A DNA stretch of 21,772 bases from Peptococcaceae bacterium UBA7185 (GTDB lineage: Bacteria > Bacillota > Peptococcia > Peptococcales > Peptococcaceae), in assembly GCA_002491065.1 (NCBI GenBank), contig DKVF01000018.1, positions 1-21,772 of the forward strand, given 5' to 3'. Each line of letters opens with the position of its first letter. Position 1 is the stretch's first letter. Of this stretch, positions 7,846 through 15,269 are shown piece after piece. Below the pieces are notes generated by a model that had not been told where the DNA came from, searched no databases, and saw only the letters and a list, made by a program, of their open reading frames with translations. The translations under genes and the position numbers were made by a program.

Positions 7846-9821
7846 AGTTCTCCTTGTTCCTCTCGTAGTTTTTGAATCTCGTCGCGCAGCATTGCTGCTT
7901 TCTCAAATTCCAATTGTTTTGCCGCTGCCTTCATTTCTTTCTCTAGCTGGCGAATCCGTTTTTCCCGTTCCTTCGCACCGAGAACAGGCCGCGCTACCGT
8001 ATAATCTGCTGTTTCCTCCGCAACCATCGTCGCTTCAATCACGGCGCGAATATTTTTCTCAACCGTTTTCGGGATAATTCCATGCTCTGTATTATACTGC
8101 ATCTGCAGCGCTCTGCGGCGCTCTGTCTCCTCAATGGCTTTGCCCATAGAACCGGTAATCACATCGCCGTACATGATCACTTTGCCCTCTGCATTGCGCG
8201 CTGCACGTCCTATGGTCTGAATGAGAGAAGTCTCAGAACGCAAAAATCCCTCTTTATCTGCGTCCAAAATGGCCACCAACGACACTTCCGGCAAGTCCAA
8301 GCCTTCTCGCAATAGATTGATACCGACCAATACATCAAATTCGCCCTGACGTAAATCCCGTAAAATCTCCATACGCTCAATGGTTTTTACCTCTGAATGG
8401 AGATAGCGAACCCGCACTCCTACACCTTTCATATAATCGGTGAGGTCCTCCGCCATTCTTTTGGTCAAGGTCGTTACCAACACTCTTTGATTCTTTTCGA
8501 CACGAATACGGATTTCTTCCAGTAAATCATCAATTTGATTCTGCACTGGACGCACTTCCACCTCTGGGTCCAGCAAACCTGTAGGCCTGATAATCTGTTC
8601 TACAATCTGCTGGCTGTGCTCCCGCTCATAATTTCCCGGCGTCGCACTCACATAAATCGTCTGTCCCGTTTTCTCTTCAAACTCATCAAAACGCAGTGGG
8701 CGGTTGTCCAGCGCGGACGGAAGTCGAAACCCAAATTCCACTAAATTTTCCTTACGGGAACGGTCTCCCGCATACATCCCGCCCACCTGAGACACCGTCA
8801 CATGAGACTCGTCTATAAAGGTGACAAAATCATCTGGAAAAAAATCCAGCAGCGTATTCGGCGTGGAGCCAGGAGCTCTGCCGGACAAAGGCCGAGAATA
8901 ATTTTCTACGCCAGTGCAAAAACCAACTTCCCGCAGCATTTCCATATCATAACGGGTACGCTGCTCAATGCGCTGTGCTTCCAGCAGTTTATTTTTTGAC
9001 TTGAAATAATCCACCTGCTGCTCCAACTCTTCTTCAATAGCAGCAATGGCAGTGTCCAGATATTCAGGGTCTGTGGCATAATGAGTGTTCGGATAAATAC
9101 TCACATGATTGCGCAATCCCAACACATGCCCAGTAACCACATCAATCTCGGCAATACGGTCCACCTCGTCACCGAACATTTCAATACGAATTGCACGCTC
9201 ACTGGCATTGGCCGGCAAAATCTCTATACTGTCGCCCCGCACGCGAAAGGTCCCCCGATGAAAGTTGATGTCATTGCGTTCATACTGAATATCCACCAGC
9301 TTACGCAAAATCGCATCCCGTTCATACACCGCGCCTACACGCAAGGACAACGTTTGCTCTCTATATTCCTCCGGCGAACCCAAGCCATAAATACAGGATA
9401 CACTGGCTACTATAATCACATCCCGCCGCTCCAGCAATGCAGCTGTAGCTGAGTGGCGCATTTTCTCAATTTCTTCATTAATCTGCGCATCTTTTTCGAT
9501 GTAAGTATCCGTAGAAGCAACATAAGCCTCCGGCTGATAATAGTCATAGTAGGAGACAAAATACTCTACTGCATTTTCAGGAAAAAATTCTTTAAACTCG
9601 CTATATAACTGAGCCGCCAATGTTTTGTTATGCGCAATCACCAGCGCCGGCCGATTGGCCTCTGCAATCACATTGGCCATGGTAAAGGTTTTCCCGGAGC
9701 CGGTCACCCCCAGCATAATTTGTTTGGGATAGCCCAAATCTAACCCTTCCACCAGTTGGGCAATTGCCTTCGGCTGATCCCCTGTTGCCTTATATTCCGA
9801 TACCAGCTTAAAATCCGGCAT
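7842..9821 (-). CDS. uvrB: UvrABC excinuclease subunit B
   Basis: The 659-residue helicase-like UvrB accepts DNA from UvrA, verifies damage by strand separation and recruits UvrC. Visible motifs are Walker A GVTGSGKT (residues 38-45), the beta-hairpin region around YYDYYQPEAY used to probe the lesion, helicase motif II FIDESH, motif VSATPG, motif VI QTIGRAARN, and a C-terminal UVR domain (about residues 620-655) that contacts UvrC. The start is an ATG with AGGTGA about 7 nt upstream. It is the first gene of the uvrB-uvrA operon and overlaps uvrA by 4 bp. uvrC is not in this window. Confidence 0.98.
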   Translation of the reverse strand: MPDFKLVSEYKATGDQPKAIAQLVEGLDLGYPKQIMLGVTGSGKTFTMANVIAEANRPALVIAHNKTLAAQLYSEFKEFFPENAVEYFVSYYDYYQPEAYVASTDTYIEKDAQINEEIEKMRHSATAALLERRDVIIVASVSCIYGLGSPEEYREQTLSLRVGAVYERDAILRKLVDIQYERNDINFHRGTFRVRGDSIEILPANASERAIRIEMFGDEVDRIAEIDVVTGHVLGLRNHVSIYPNTHYATDPEYLDTAIAAIEEELEQQVDYFKSKNKLLEAQRIEQRTRYDMEMLREVGFCTGVENYSRPLSGRAPGSTPNTLLDFFPDDFVTFIDESHVTVSQVGGMYAGDRSRKENLVEFGFRLPSALDNRPLRFDEFEEKTGQTIYVSATPGNYEREHSQQIVEQIIRPTGLLDPEVEVRPVQNQIDDLLEEIRIRVEKNQRVLVTTLTKRMAEDLTDYMKGVGVRVRYLHSEVKTIERMEILRDLRQGEFDVLVGINLLREGLDLPEVSLVAILDADKEGFLRSETSLIQTIGRAARNAEGKVIMYGDVITGSMGKAIEETERRRALQMQYNTEHGIIPKTVEKNIRAVIEATMVAEETADYTVARPVLGAKEREKRIRQLEKEMKAAAKQLEFEKAAMLRDEIQKLREEQGEL

Positions 9822-9926
9822 AGATTCACCTCAAATCACAGTTTCTATACAAACAACATTCTCTTACTATCATACCTAAATTTCGCCTTTTGCAAACTTA
9901 ACTTTCTGTCAAATTTTGCAGAAAAG

Positions 9927-9940
9927 AGAAGATATGTTCT
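9927..9940. promoter_or_regulatory. LexA-binding site (SOS box) controlling uvrB-uvrA
   Basis: The core GAAGATATGTTC (9928-9939) differs at one of eight specific positions from the Firmicutes LexA consensus GAAC-N4-GTTC; on the minus strand it reads GAAC-ATAT-CTTC. It lies one base downstream of the -10 box, over the expected transcription start, an ideal place for repression. uvrBA is a classic SOS operon in Bacillus, which supports the call. Confidence 0.8.
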
Positions 9941-9968
9941 ATTATAGCATAATAATATTATTTGACAA
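9941..9968 (-). promoter_or_regulatory. Extended -10 promoter of uvrB-uvrA
   Basis: Minus-strand -35 TTGTCA (9963-9968), a 16-bp spacer and a consensus -10 TATAAT (9941-9946) preceded by an extended -10 TGC. The leader to uvrB is about 110 nt. Confidence 0.8.
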
Positions 9969-10041
9969 GCCGTTTTCACCATCCTGTCCTTCATGTAACA
10001 TAGAGAACACACTATAAAATTCTGCTTAACAGGCACAAAAC

Positions 10042-10090
10042 AAAACCCCGATGGAAAAGACCGATTCAAAGGTCCTATTCTATCAGGGTT
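10042..10090 (-). terminator. Intrinsic terminator of the sdaAB-sdaAA-TPR operon
   Basis: A long imperfect hairpin: AACCC/GGGTT at the base, GAT/ATC and GAA/TTC in the middle, GACC/GGTC at the top. It is followed on the minus strand by TTTTGTTTTG. It starts 87 bp past the TPR stop codon; nothing else is evident in 10091-10177. Confidence 0.75.
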
Positions 10091-10177
10091 CTAAGCTGTA
10101 TGAAAAAACTTGCGCAGCAGCAAGGCCAGCACAAAATGCCGCTTCATTGCAATCTCTATGTGGAAATTTCTTCCCAC

Positions 10178-10861
10178 TTATTTCCCAGCCAATTGCCGTT
10201 TTGTCTGTAAAAATTCCAAACGCTGCATGGCATCTTTATCATCCGGCGCGTATTCCAAGGCTTTCCGCAAATCATTTTCTGCTTCATCAAAACGATTTAG
10301 CGCGGTATATAAACTCCCCCGTCCTTTATAGGCATACGTATAATAAGGATCTAACTCCAAGGATTGATTAAATGCCTGCAGGGATTTTTCCCATTCCTCC
10401 ATTTTGTAATAAATATTGCCTTTGTCTTTGTATATAATTGCCGCTGAATATGGGGACAATTCCAAAACTCTATCCAAACCTTCAAGCGCCGCCTCAAATT
10501 CTTCCATATCCGCTTCAATCAACGCTTTATCCCAGAGGGCCAACGCATAATCGGGATTTACATGCAATGCCGCATCATAATCCGCCAAAGCCCGTTCCAC
10601 ATCGCCGATATTCAGAAAAAGCAGCGCCCGATTGTAATAGTAACCCTCATCATCCTGTTTCAAAGCTATGGCGCGGTCGTAATCCTCCAACGCCTTGCTG
10701 TAATCCTTCAAGCTGTGATTATAAATATTCGCCCGATAAAAATATGCCTGGGGCTGCTTCCAGTCCAGTGCAATGGCTTTGCTGAACCATTCCAGCGCTT
10801 CCTCAAACCGCTCATAATTTTTTGCCTCTACTCCCCGTTTTAATGCTTCCTGATACTCCAT
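10178..10861 (-). CDS. Tetratricopeptide repeat protein
   Basis: This 227-residue protein is almost wholly TPR repeats: about six consecutive 34-residue units, with recurrent W/L-x-x-A-x-x-Y/F and P patterns such as ALEWFSKAIALD, ALEDYDRAIALK, ALADYDAALHVNPD and SLQAFNQSLELDP. It has no signal peptide or membrane segment, so it is probably a cytoplasmic scaffold for protein contacts. An upstream ATG (10874-10876) overlaps the sdaAA stop as TGATG, but the ATG at 10859-10861 has the good ribosome binding site GGAGG 8 nt away, so I start there. It is the last gene of the serine dehydratase operon, 14 bp after sdaAA. A link to serine dehydratase assembly is only inferred from position. Confidence 0.85.
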   Translation of the reverse strand: MEYQEALKRGVEAKNYERFEEALEWFSKAIALDWKQPQAYFYRANIYNHSLKDYSKALEDYDRAIALKQDDEGYYYNRALLFLNIGDVERALADYDAALHVNPDYALALWDKALIEADMEEFEAALEGLDRVLELSPYSAAIIYKDKGNIYYKMEEWEKSLQAFNQSLELDPYYTYAYKGRGSLYTALNRFDEAENDLRKALEYAPDDKDAMQRLEFLQTKRQLAGK

Positions 10862-10875
10862 TCTATCTCCCTCCA

Positions 10876-11751
10876 TCAACCAAAAATTTTCTTGTTCAAC
10901 GCGATCCCCGTTGGCGTGGTTGCCAAACCGCCCCGCGCAGTTTCGCGCAATGTTTCCGGCAGGCTGCGCCCCACATTTCCCATCGCCGTAATGACTTCAT
11001 CCACTGGAATCACACTGGTCACACCGGACAGCGCCAAATCCGCCATCACCATCGCCAGTGAGGCACCCATGGCATTCCGCTTGGCGCAGGGCACTTCTAC
11101 CAAACCTGCCACCGGATCGCATACCAACCCCATCACATTTTTCAAAACCATTGCACATGCTTCACCTGCCTGCTCCGGCGTTCCACCCCGCAGCTCCACT
11201 GCCGCAGCAGCAGCCATAGCAGATGCCGCGCCGCACTCAGCCTGACAGCCTCCTACCGCACCAGATACCGATGCGCGATTGGCAATCACAATGCCAAATC
11301 CTGCACAGGTCATAAGTCCCATGGCAATCTCCCCATCTGTCAAATGATCCAGCTCCTGAATTTTTTTCAATACGCCTGGTACTATTCCGCAGGAACCTGC
11401 AGTCGGACAAGCCACAATCCGTCCCATCGCAGCATTTACCTCCGCCACTGCCAGTGCATAACTGACTGCCTCCATCACATTAGCACCAGCCAGCAGCTCC
11501 GCATCACTATGACAATAATCATATAGCTTACGCCCATCGCCGCCAATCAATCCGCCCTTTGAACGCCCCGGCCGCTGAATTCCTGTCGCGATAGATTCCT
11601 TCATAACGCGCCAGTTTTCCTCCATCTGCGCCAGAACATCCTTTTCGGGAATTTGCTGCTGCGCCGCTTCCTGCTTTACCATGGCTTGCCCAATGGTTCC
11701 GCCGCATTCCCGCGCCAGTTGAATCAAAGCTTCCACAGAACCAATTACCAT
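10876..11751 (-). CDS. sdaAA: L-serine dehydratase, iron-sulfur-dependent, alpha subunit
   Basis: With SdaAB this enzyme deaminates L-serine to pyruvate and ammonia using an oxygen-labile 4Fe-4S cluster instead of PLP. The 291-residue protein carries the family's conserved cysteines: Cys169 (VGGCQAECG), Cys211 and Cys222 (CDPVAGLVEVPC), which I take as cluster ligands. The signature CPTAGSCGIVPG is at 115-126 and GGDG at about 70-73. I start at the ATG at 11749-11751, which follows GGAGGG; an ATG five codons upstream lacks a ribosome binding site. It lies 33 bp after sdaAB in the same operon. The enzyme points to serine as a carbon or energy source in an anaerobe. Confidence 0.95.
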   Translation of the reverse strand: MVIGSVEALIQLARECGGTIGQAMVKQEAAQQQIPEKDVLAQMEENWRVMKESIATGIQRPGRSKGGLIGGDGRKLYDYCHSDAELLAGANVMEAVSYALAVAEVNAAMGRIVACPTAGSCGIVPGVLKKIQELDHLTDGEIAMGLMTCAGFGIVIANRASVSGAVGGCQAECGAASAMAAAAAVELRGGTPEQAGEACAMVLKNVMGLVCDPVAGLVEVPCAKRNAMGASLAMVMADLALSGVTSVIPVDEVITAMGNVGRSLPETLRETARGGLATTPTGIALNKKIFG

Positions 11752-11784
11752 TCTATTCCCTCCCATTTTAATATATGATACAGC

Positions 11785-12456
11785 CTAAAAGGGCTTCACA
11801 AATTTTACTTCCAATACCGGCTCCATTGCAGCGATTTCAAATAGTGCCTGTTTGGGCACATCCTGATCGGTCTCAATAATCATATAGGCCACCGAATTTC
11901 TCTCCTGCCGAAATACCTTCATTGCAGCAATATTCACCTGGTAGTTCACCAATACACCGGTAATTTTATGAATCACGCCGGGCTGATCCAGATGGGTATC
12001 CACAATAGTAGGATATACACCTTCTATTTCAACAGGAAATCCGTCTAATTCTGTAATCAGAACCTTTCCGCCGCCTATAGAGCAGCCTGTCACAGTTTTT
12101 ACCGAACCATCGGCAAGCGTCATGACAAAACGAGCCGTATTGGCATGATAGCCCTCGCCTAAGTCCGTAGCAATGAATTCATACTGTAAACCGCTCTCCT
12201 CTGCCAACTGATTCGAATTACGAATACGCACATCATCGGTATCCATTCCCAAAAGACCGCCCAAAAGAGCTAAGTCCGTACCATGTCCCTTATAGGTTTC
12301 TCCAAAAGAGCCATGCAGCAGAAATTCCACCTTTTGCGGCAGTTCCTGGGCAATGGCCCGGGCAAAACGTCCCAACCGTACTGCGCCAGCCGTATGGGAA
12401 CTGGATGGTCCCACCATCACCGGTCCAATCATATCAAAACAACTATATTCGTTCAT
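11785..12456 (-). CDS. sdaAB: L-serine dehydratase, iron-sulfur-dependent, beta subunit
   Basis: This 223-residue partner of SdaAA opens with the family pattern FDMIGPVMVGPSSSHTAGA (from residue 7). Residues about 145-223 form an ACT domain (VIHKITGVL, NIAAMKVFR, AYMIIETD), which in this family may sense serine or stabilise the assembly. The start is the ATG at 12454-12456, 7 nt after GGAAGG; an in-frame ATG 15 nt upstream has a poorer site and would add residues relatives lack. It is the first gene of sdaAB-sdaAA-TPR, with a strong promoter about 45 bp upstream. Together with SdaAA it corresponds to single-chain SdaA/SdaB of enterobacteria split in two, as is usual in Firmicutes. Confidence 0.95.
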   Translation of the reverse strand: MNEYSCFDMIGPVMVGPSSSHTAGAVRLGRFARAIAQELPQKVEFLLHGSFGETYKGHGTDLALLGGLLGMDTDDVRIRNSNQLAEESGLQYEFIATDLGEGYHANTARFVMTLADGSVKTVTGCSIGGGKVLITELDGFPVEIEGVYPTIVDTHLDQPGVIHKITGVLVNYQVNIAAMKVFRQERNSVAYMIIETDQDVPKQALFEIAAMEPVLEVKFVKPF

Positions 12457-12500
12457 ACACGCACCTTCCATCCACCGTTATCCTATCTCTGATTGATTTC

Positions 12501-12529
12501 ATTATACGATTCCCTTCTTCAATGTGCAA
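12501..12529 (-). promoter_or_regulatory. Promoter of the sdaAB-sdaAA-TPR operon
   Basis: Minus-strand -35 TTGCAC (12524-12529), a 17-bp spacer and a consensus -10 TATAAT (12501-12506). No riboswitch or operator was recognised in the short leader. Confidence 0.8.
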
Positions 12530-12582
12530 ATAAAAAACAAAAAAATACAGTGAAATAAAAAATCTTGTAGCTAAAGCAAATA

Positions 12583-12608
12583 GACTGCCATATTTCCATA
12601 TGACAGTC
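12583..12608 (-). terminator. Hairpin, likely terminator after the aminotransferase pseudogene
   Basis: An 11-bp stem with one mismatch (GACTGCCATAT with ATATGACAGTC) and a TTCC loop, about 80 bp past the last stop of the aminotransferase remnant. The following minus-strand tract (TATTTGCTTT) is only weakly U-rich, so termination is uncertain. Confidence 0.5.
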
Positions 12609-12689
12609 CCTCACCATAATTACTCAACTTTCTACAGATAATAAAAGCCCAGCAGCCAAGCTATGCAATCCATCAGAAAAATATTTCTT

Positions 12690-13872
12690 CTACATATTTT
12701 CTCGAATCACATCAGCCAGTGCCCTTACCCCTCTTACAATATTCTCTGGCGTTGCATTGGAAAAATTAATTCGCATTGCATTGTGGAGTTCTCCCGCCGC
12801 ATAGAAAGAATCTCCTGCTACATAAGCGACCTTCTTTTCCAATGCCTTTATAAACAAATCGTTGGTACTCATATATTCTGGCAATTCCACCCACAGAAAC
12901 AAGCCACCCTCTGGATGTGTCCATGTTACACTTTTCGGCATAGTTTCACCCAAAGTTTTCAGCATCAGCTCCCGTTTGCTCGCGTACTCGGCATTAATCT
13001 GTTTTAGGTGTCCCGGCATCAAGCCCCTTTTCAGATACTCAGCCATCACCATCTGAGAGAAAATAGAAATATGCAAGTCACAGCTCTGTTTTCCGATAAT
13101 CATTTTCGACAAAATCGGTTCCTCTGCAATAGAATACCCTACCCGAAAACCTGGCGCAACTGTCTTGGAGAAACTGCCAAAATACAGTACTTGTCCTGTC
13201 GTATCCATGGACTTCATAGACGGATACTGGCATCTGTATATTTCAAATCTTCATAAGGTGCATCTTCAATCAACACCACATCATATTTTTGAATCACCTG
13301 CATCAAAGCCTTTCTGCGTTCTGCAGAAATAGTGCGCCCGCTGGGATTTTGAAAGCTGGGAATCATATAAACCAGCTTTACGTTTGCTTCTGTGCGCAAA
13401 ATGCAGTCCAACTCTTCTGGAATGACACCTTTCTCGTCCACCGGTGCTTCGATGAAGGATGCCTGATACATTTTGAAGGTTTGCAAAGCTGCCAGATAAG
13501 TTGGACTTTCTACCACAATCTTGTCACCTTTATTGATGAATGCCTCGGCAACCAAATCAAATCCCTGCTGAGATCCTGATGTAATAAGCACATGGTCTGC
13601 GGTGGTATGCACGCCCTTAGTCGCCATAATTTTCACAATTTCTTCACGCAGAGGCGATATCCTTCCGTTTCCCCATACTGTAGCATCGACGCTGTCATAT
13701 TTTCCGTCAAATCATTTATAATCGCCTTCAAATCCTCCATGGGAAATGAATCTGCTGACGGCAAACCACCGCCGAAAGAAATCATATCAGGCTGCTGTGT
13801 TAATTTCAAAATTTCACGAACGGCGCTTCCAGAAACATGCTCCATTCGTTCTGCATAAGAGGGAATTCCCAT
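12690..13872 (-). pseudogene. PLP-dependent class I/II aminotransferase (2-aminoadipate/aromatic type), broken by two frameshifts
   Basis: Three consecutive minus-strand reading frames (13872-13633, 13636-13214, 13217-12690) each match a successive part of one fold-type I aminotransferase of about 394 residues. Fragment 1 has ISFGGGLPSADSFP; fragment 2 has TSGSQQGFDLV, PTYLAAL, PSFQNPSGRT and EDAPYEDL; fragment 3 has GSFSKTVAPGFRVGY, with the PLP-binding lysine, and the substrate-binding arginine in MRINFSN. Restoring one C at 13653-13654 gives GYRPLREEIVKIM, and one C at 13222-13223 gives DASIPSMKSMD, both typical of the family. In each case a CCC run appears as CC on the minus strand. The start ATG (13870-13872) has AGAAGG 8 nt upstream. 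It lies 47 bp after the EAL gene and may be co-transcribed. It is either a recent pseudogene or the product of two sequence errors; the rest of the gene shows no decay. Confidence 0.88.
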
Positions 13873-13919
13873 AATGCTCACCTTCTAAAGTTATTATAAT
13901 TAAGATACAGACTGTTTTT

Positions 13920-14837
13920 TCAATCTATATAATAGCAAATATCTTTTTGCTTGTCCAACATATACTGATGCAAAAAATCACGCCAATGCAATGATGTTCC
14001 CCAGTATGAACCTTGTGCTTTTCCCACTGACAGCCTCTGCAAAAACTGCAAATCTTCTGCTGTTGATATACCGTCCAAAACAATCTCTACACCCACCACG
14101 CGCAATAACTGCACGAAATCATACAGCTTTTCTTTCGTCAACGCTTCTTCTTTTCCATTCCGCCTCAAAAGATGATTCAGTTTCACTTGATTTACCGGTA
14201 ATTGCAGCAAAACAGAAAAAGACCGACTGCTGCTGCCAAAACTATCTAAGCAAAGCGTGCATCCCAACTGCCGCAACCTGTTTAGATTTAAAACCAACTG
14301 CTCTATTTCTTCAAAAAAGCATTGTTCCTGCACTGCAATTTGAATATGTTTTCCTTCTAAACCATAATCGGAGAGGATTTTTTGTATGCGTTCCACTGTG
14401 TTGGGCAAGGATAATGTAGCTGCAGAAAGCGTTACCATAACAGGCAAAAATATCGACTCTCTTTTTGTGTAATGTTGCTGTAGCCGTGCTACCTCCTCCA
14501 ACACATAAAAATCCATCTCCTCGATAAGTCCCGCCTCTTCCAAAGCTGGCAAAAACTGTTCTGGTAAATTCCAACTTCCGTCAGGCTGCAGCCAATAGGG
14601 AAAAGCTTGAGCTGCACAAATAGCTCCATCTTTCAAGCAAACTTGCGGCTGCATAAAGATCTGAATCTCGCGCGCTGTAAACGCCTTTCTTAGATTTTCT
14701 TTTATATGTGCCTGCACATTTACATGCATTGCCTGCAAATAATATACATACCGGATACCATGGAATTGTACTGTCTGCGACTCCTGTACCCTTTCTGCCC
14801 GTTCCCGCACCGTAGGCGGATAAATACACGATTTCAT
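13920..14837 (-). CDS. Degenerate EAL-domain protein, probably not an active c-di-GMP phosphodiesterase
   Basis: Residues about 50-290 of this 305-residue protein follow the EAL fold: FMQPQ, LIEEMDFYVL, LDSFG and a QG (275-276) before the final helix. Key catalytic and metal positions are changed: the EAL glutamate is Gln77, the NLS asparagine is Thr136, DDFG is DSFG (Ser199), KID is KLN (Asn221), and AEGVE is LDGIS (Asp255, Ser258). Glu171, Asp198 and Lys219 are kept. This predicts no hydrolysis; it may bind c-di-GMP or a protein partner. Residues 20-50 (GIRYVYYLQ...NVQAHIKENLRKAF) resemble the linker that ends a GGDEF domain, suggesting an ancestor with GGDEF-EAL architecture whose GGDEF was lost. 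No signal peptide or membrane helix. The start ATG has AAAGGAG 9 nt upstream and a consensus promoter beyond it. Confidence 0.8.
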   Translation of the reverse strand: MKSCIYPPTVRERAERVQESQTVQFHGIRYVYYLQAMHVNVQAHIKENLRKAFTAREIQIFMQPQVCLKDGAICAAQAFPYWLQPDGSWNLPEQFLPALEEAGLIEEMDFYVLEEVARLQQHYTKRESIFLPVMVTLSAATLSLPNTVERIQKILSDYGLEGKHIQIAVQEQCFFEEIEQLVLNLNRLRQLGCTLCLDSFGSSSRSFSVLLQLPVNQVKLNHLLRRNGKEEALTKEKLYDFVQLLRVVGVEIVLDGISTAEDLQFLQRLSVGKAQGSYWGTSLHWRDFLHQYMLDKQKDICYYID

Positions 14838-14905
14838 TTGTACCCACTCCTTTCCTGTGGACGATATTACAATATGTAAAAATCTGTTAAATATTTTATA
14901 GCGTT

Positions 14906-14934
14906 ATCATATGTGCAAACACCACCTTTGTCAA
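14906..14934 (-). promoter_or_regulatory. Promoter of the EAL-domain gene
   Basis: Minus-strand consensus -35 TTGACA (14929-14934), a 17-bp spacer and -10 TATGAT (14906-14911), giving a leader of about 60 nt. A small inverted repeat, TTACA-ATA-TGTAA (14867-14879), lies in that leader and could be an operator. Confidence 0.8.
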
Positions 14935-14985
14935 TCAAATTCCTTCGACAAAAACAGCCTTTCCCATAAAAATCGCAAAATTTAG

Positions 14986-15015
14986 CTGACAGAAAAATAC
15001 AAAAAATGCTATAAT
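14986..15015 (+). promoter_or_regulatory. Divergent plus-strand promoter without a downstream gene
   Basis: -35 CTGACA (14986-14991), an 18-bp spacer ending in an extended -10 TGC, and a consensus -10 TATAAT (15010-15015). It points away from the EAL promoter, with 51 bp between the two -35 boxes. No credible plus-strand coding region follows before the convergent queA gene. Confidence 0.55.
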
Positions 15016-15021
15016 CCATCG

Positions 15022-15127
15022 GATAGCAATTAGTGCTTTATTTCAAGTGAGGTCTGTTTTCTCTGTTATATCCACAAACCACAAACAATGCACACGCGTG
15101 TTTTACAATACATTGTTCGCCTTTTTT
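15022..15127 (+). ncRNA. Candidate small RNA of unknown family
   Basis: The stretch is bounded on the left by the predicted start of the divergent promoter and on the right by a possible terminator: AACAATG (15084-15090) pairs with CATTGTT (15111-15117), followed by CGCC and T7. The intervening arm contains the palindrome ACACGCGTGT (15092-15101). A 5' domain could close through GGATA (15021-15025) with TATCC (15069-15073). It does not match the SRP RNA, 6S RNA, tmRNA or RNase P motifs I know. An 18-codon frame from 15088 has no ribosome binding site. This is inference from signals only; the remaining 15128-15198 is AT-rich and shows nothing. Confidence 0.3.
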
Positions 15128-15198
15128 TAATAAATCATTTATAAAATTCATAATAATTGTTTATTTATCGAATTTCTTGTGAATACAACGCAAAATAA

Positions 15199-15237
15199 AA
15201 ACAAGCGAAAATACATCTCTGTATTCATCGCTTGTTT
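15199..15237 (-). terminator. Intrinsic terminator of the ruvC-ruvA-ruvB-DUF2905-queA operon
   Basis: A perfect 10-bp stem (AAACAAGCGA with TCGCTTGTTT) is extended inside by AATACA/TGTATT. The minus-strand RNA then reads TTTTATTTT. It is 32 bp past the queA stop codon. Confidence 0.88.
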
Positions 15238-15269
15238 CTCTTACTTGCTCTTATTTTCAAAAGCAGCAC

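Noticed and set aside
14311..14574. 87-codon minus-strand frame inside the EAL gene
   Set aside because: It lies wholly within the EAL reading frame in another phase, with no ribosome binding site and no family pattern.
15088..15144. 18-codon plus-strand frame in the candidate small RNA
   Set aside because: No ribosome binding site precedes the ATG, and it reads through the T-run expected to terminate the transcript.
15022..15240. SRP RNA, 6S RNA or tmRNA in the intergenic region before queA
   Set aside because: The SRP tetraloop/GGAAG asymmetric-loop region, the 6S long central bubble and the tmRNA tRNA-like ends are all missing.
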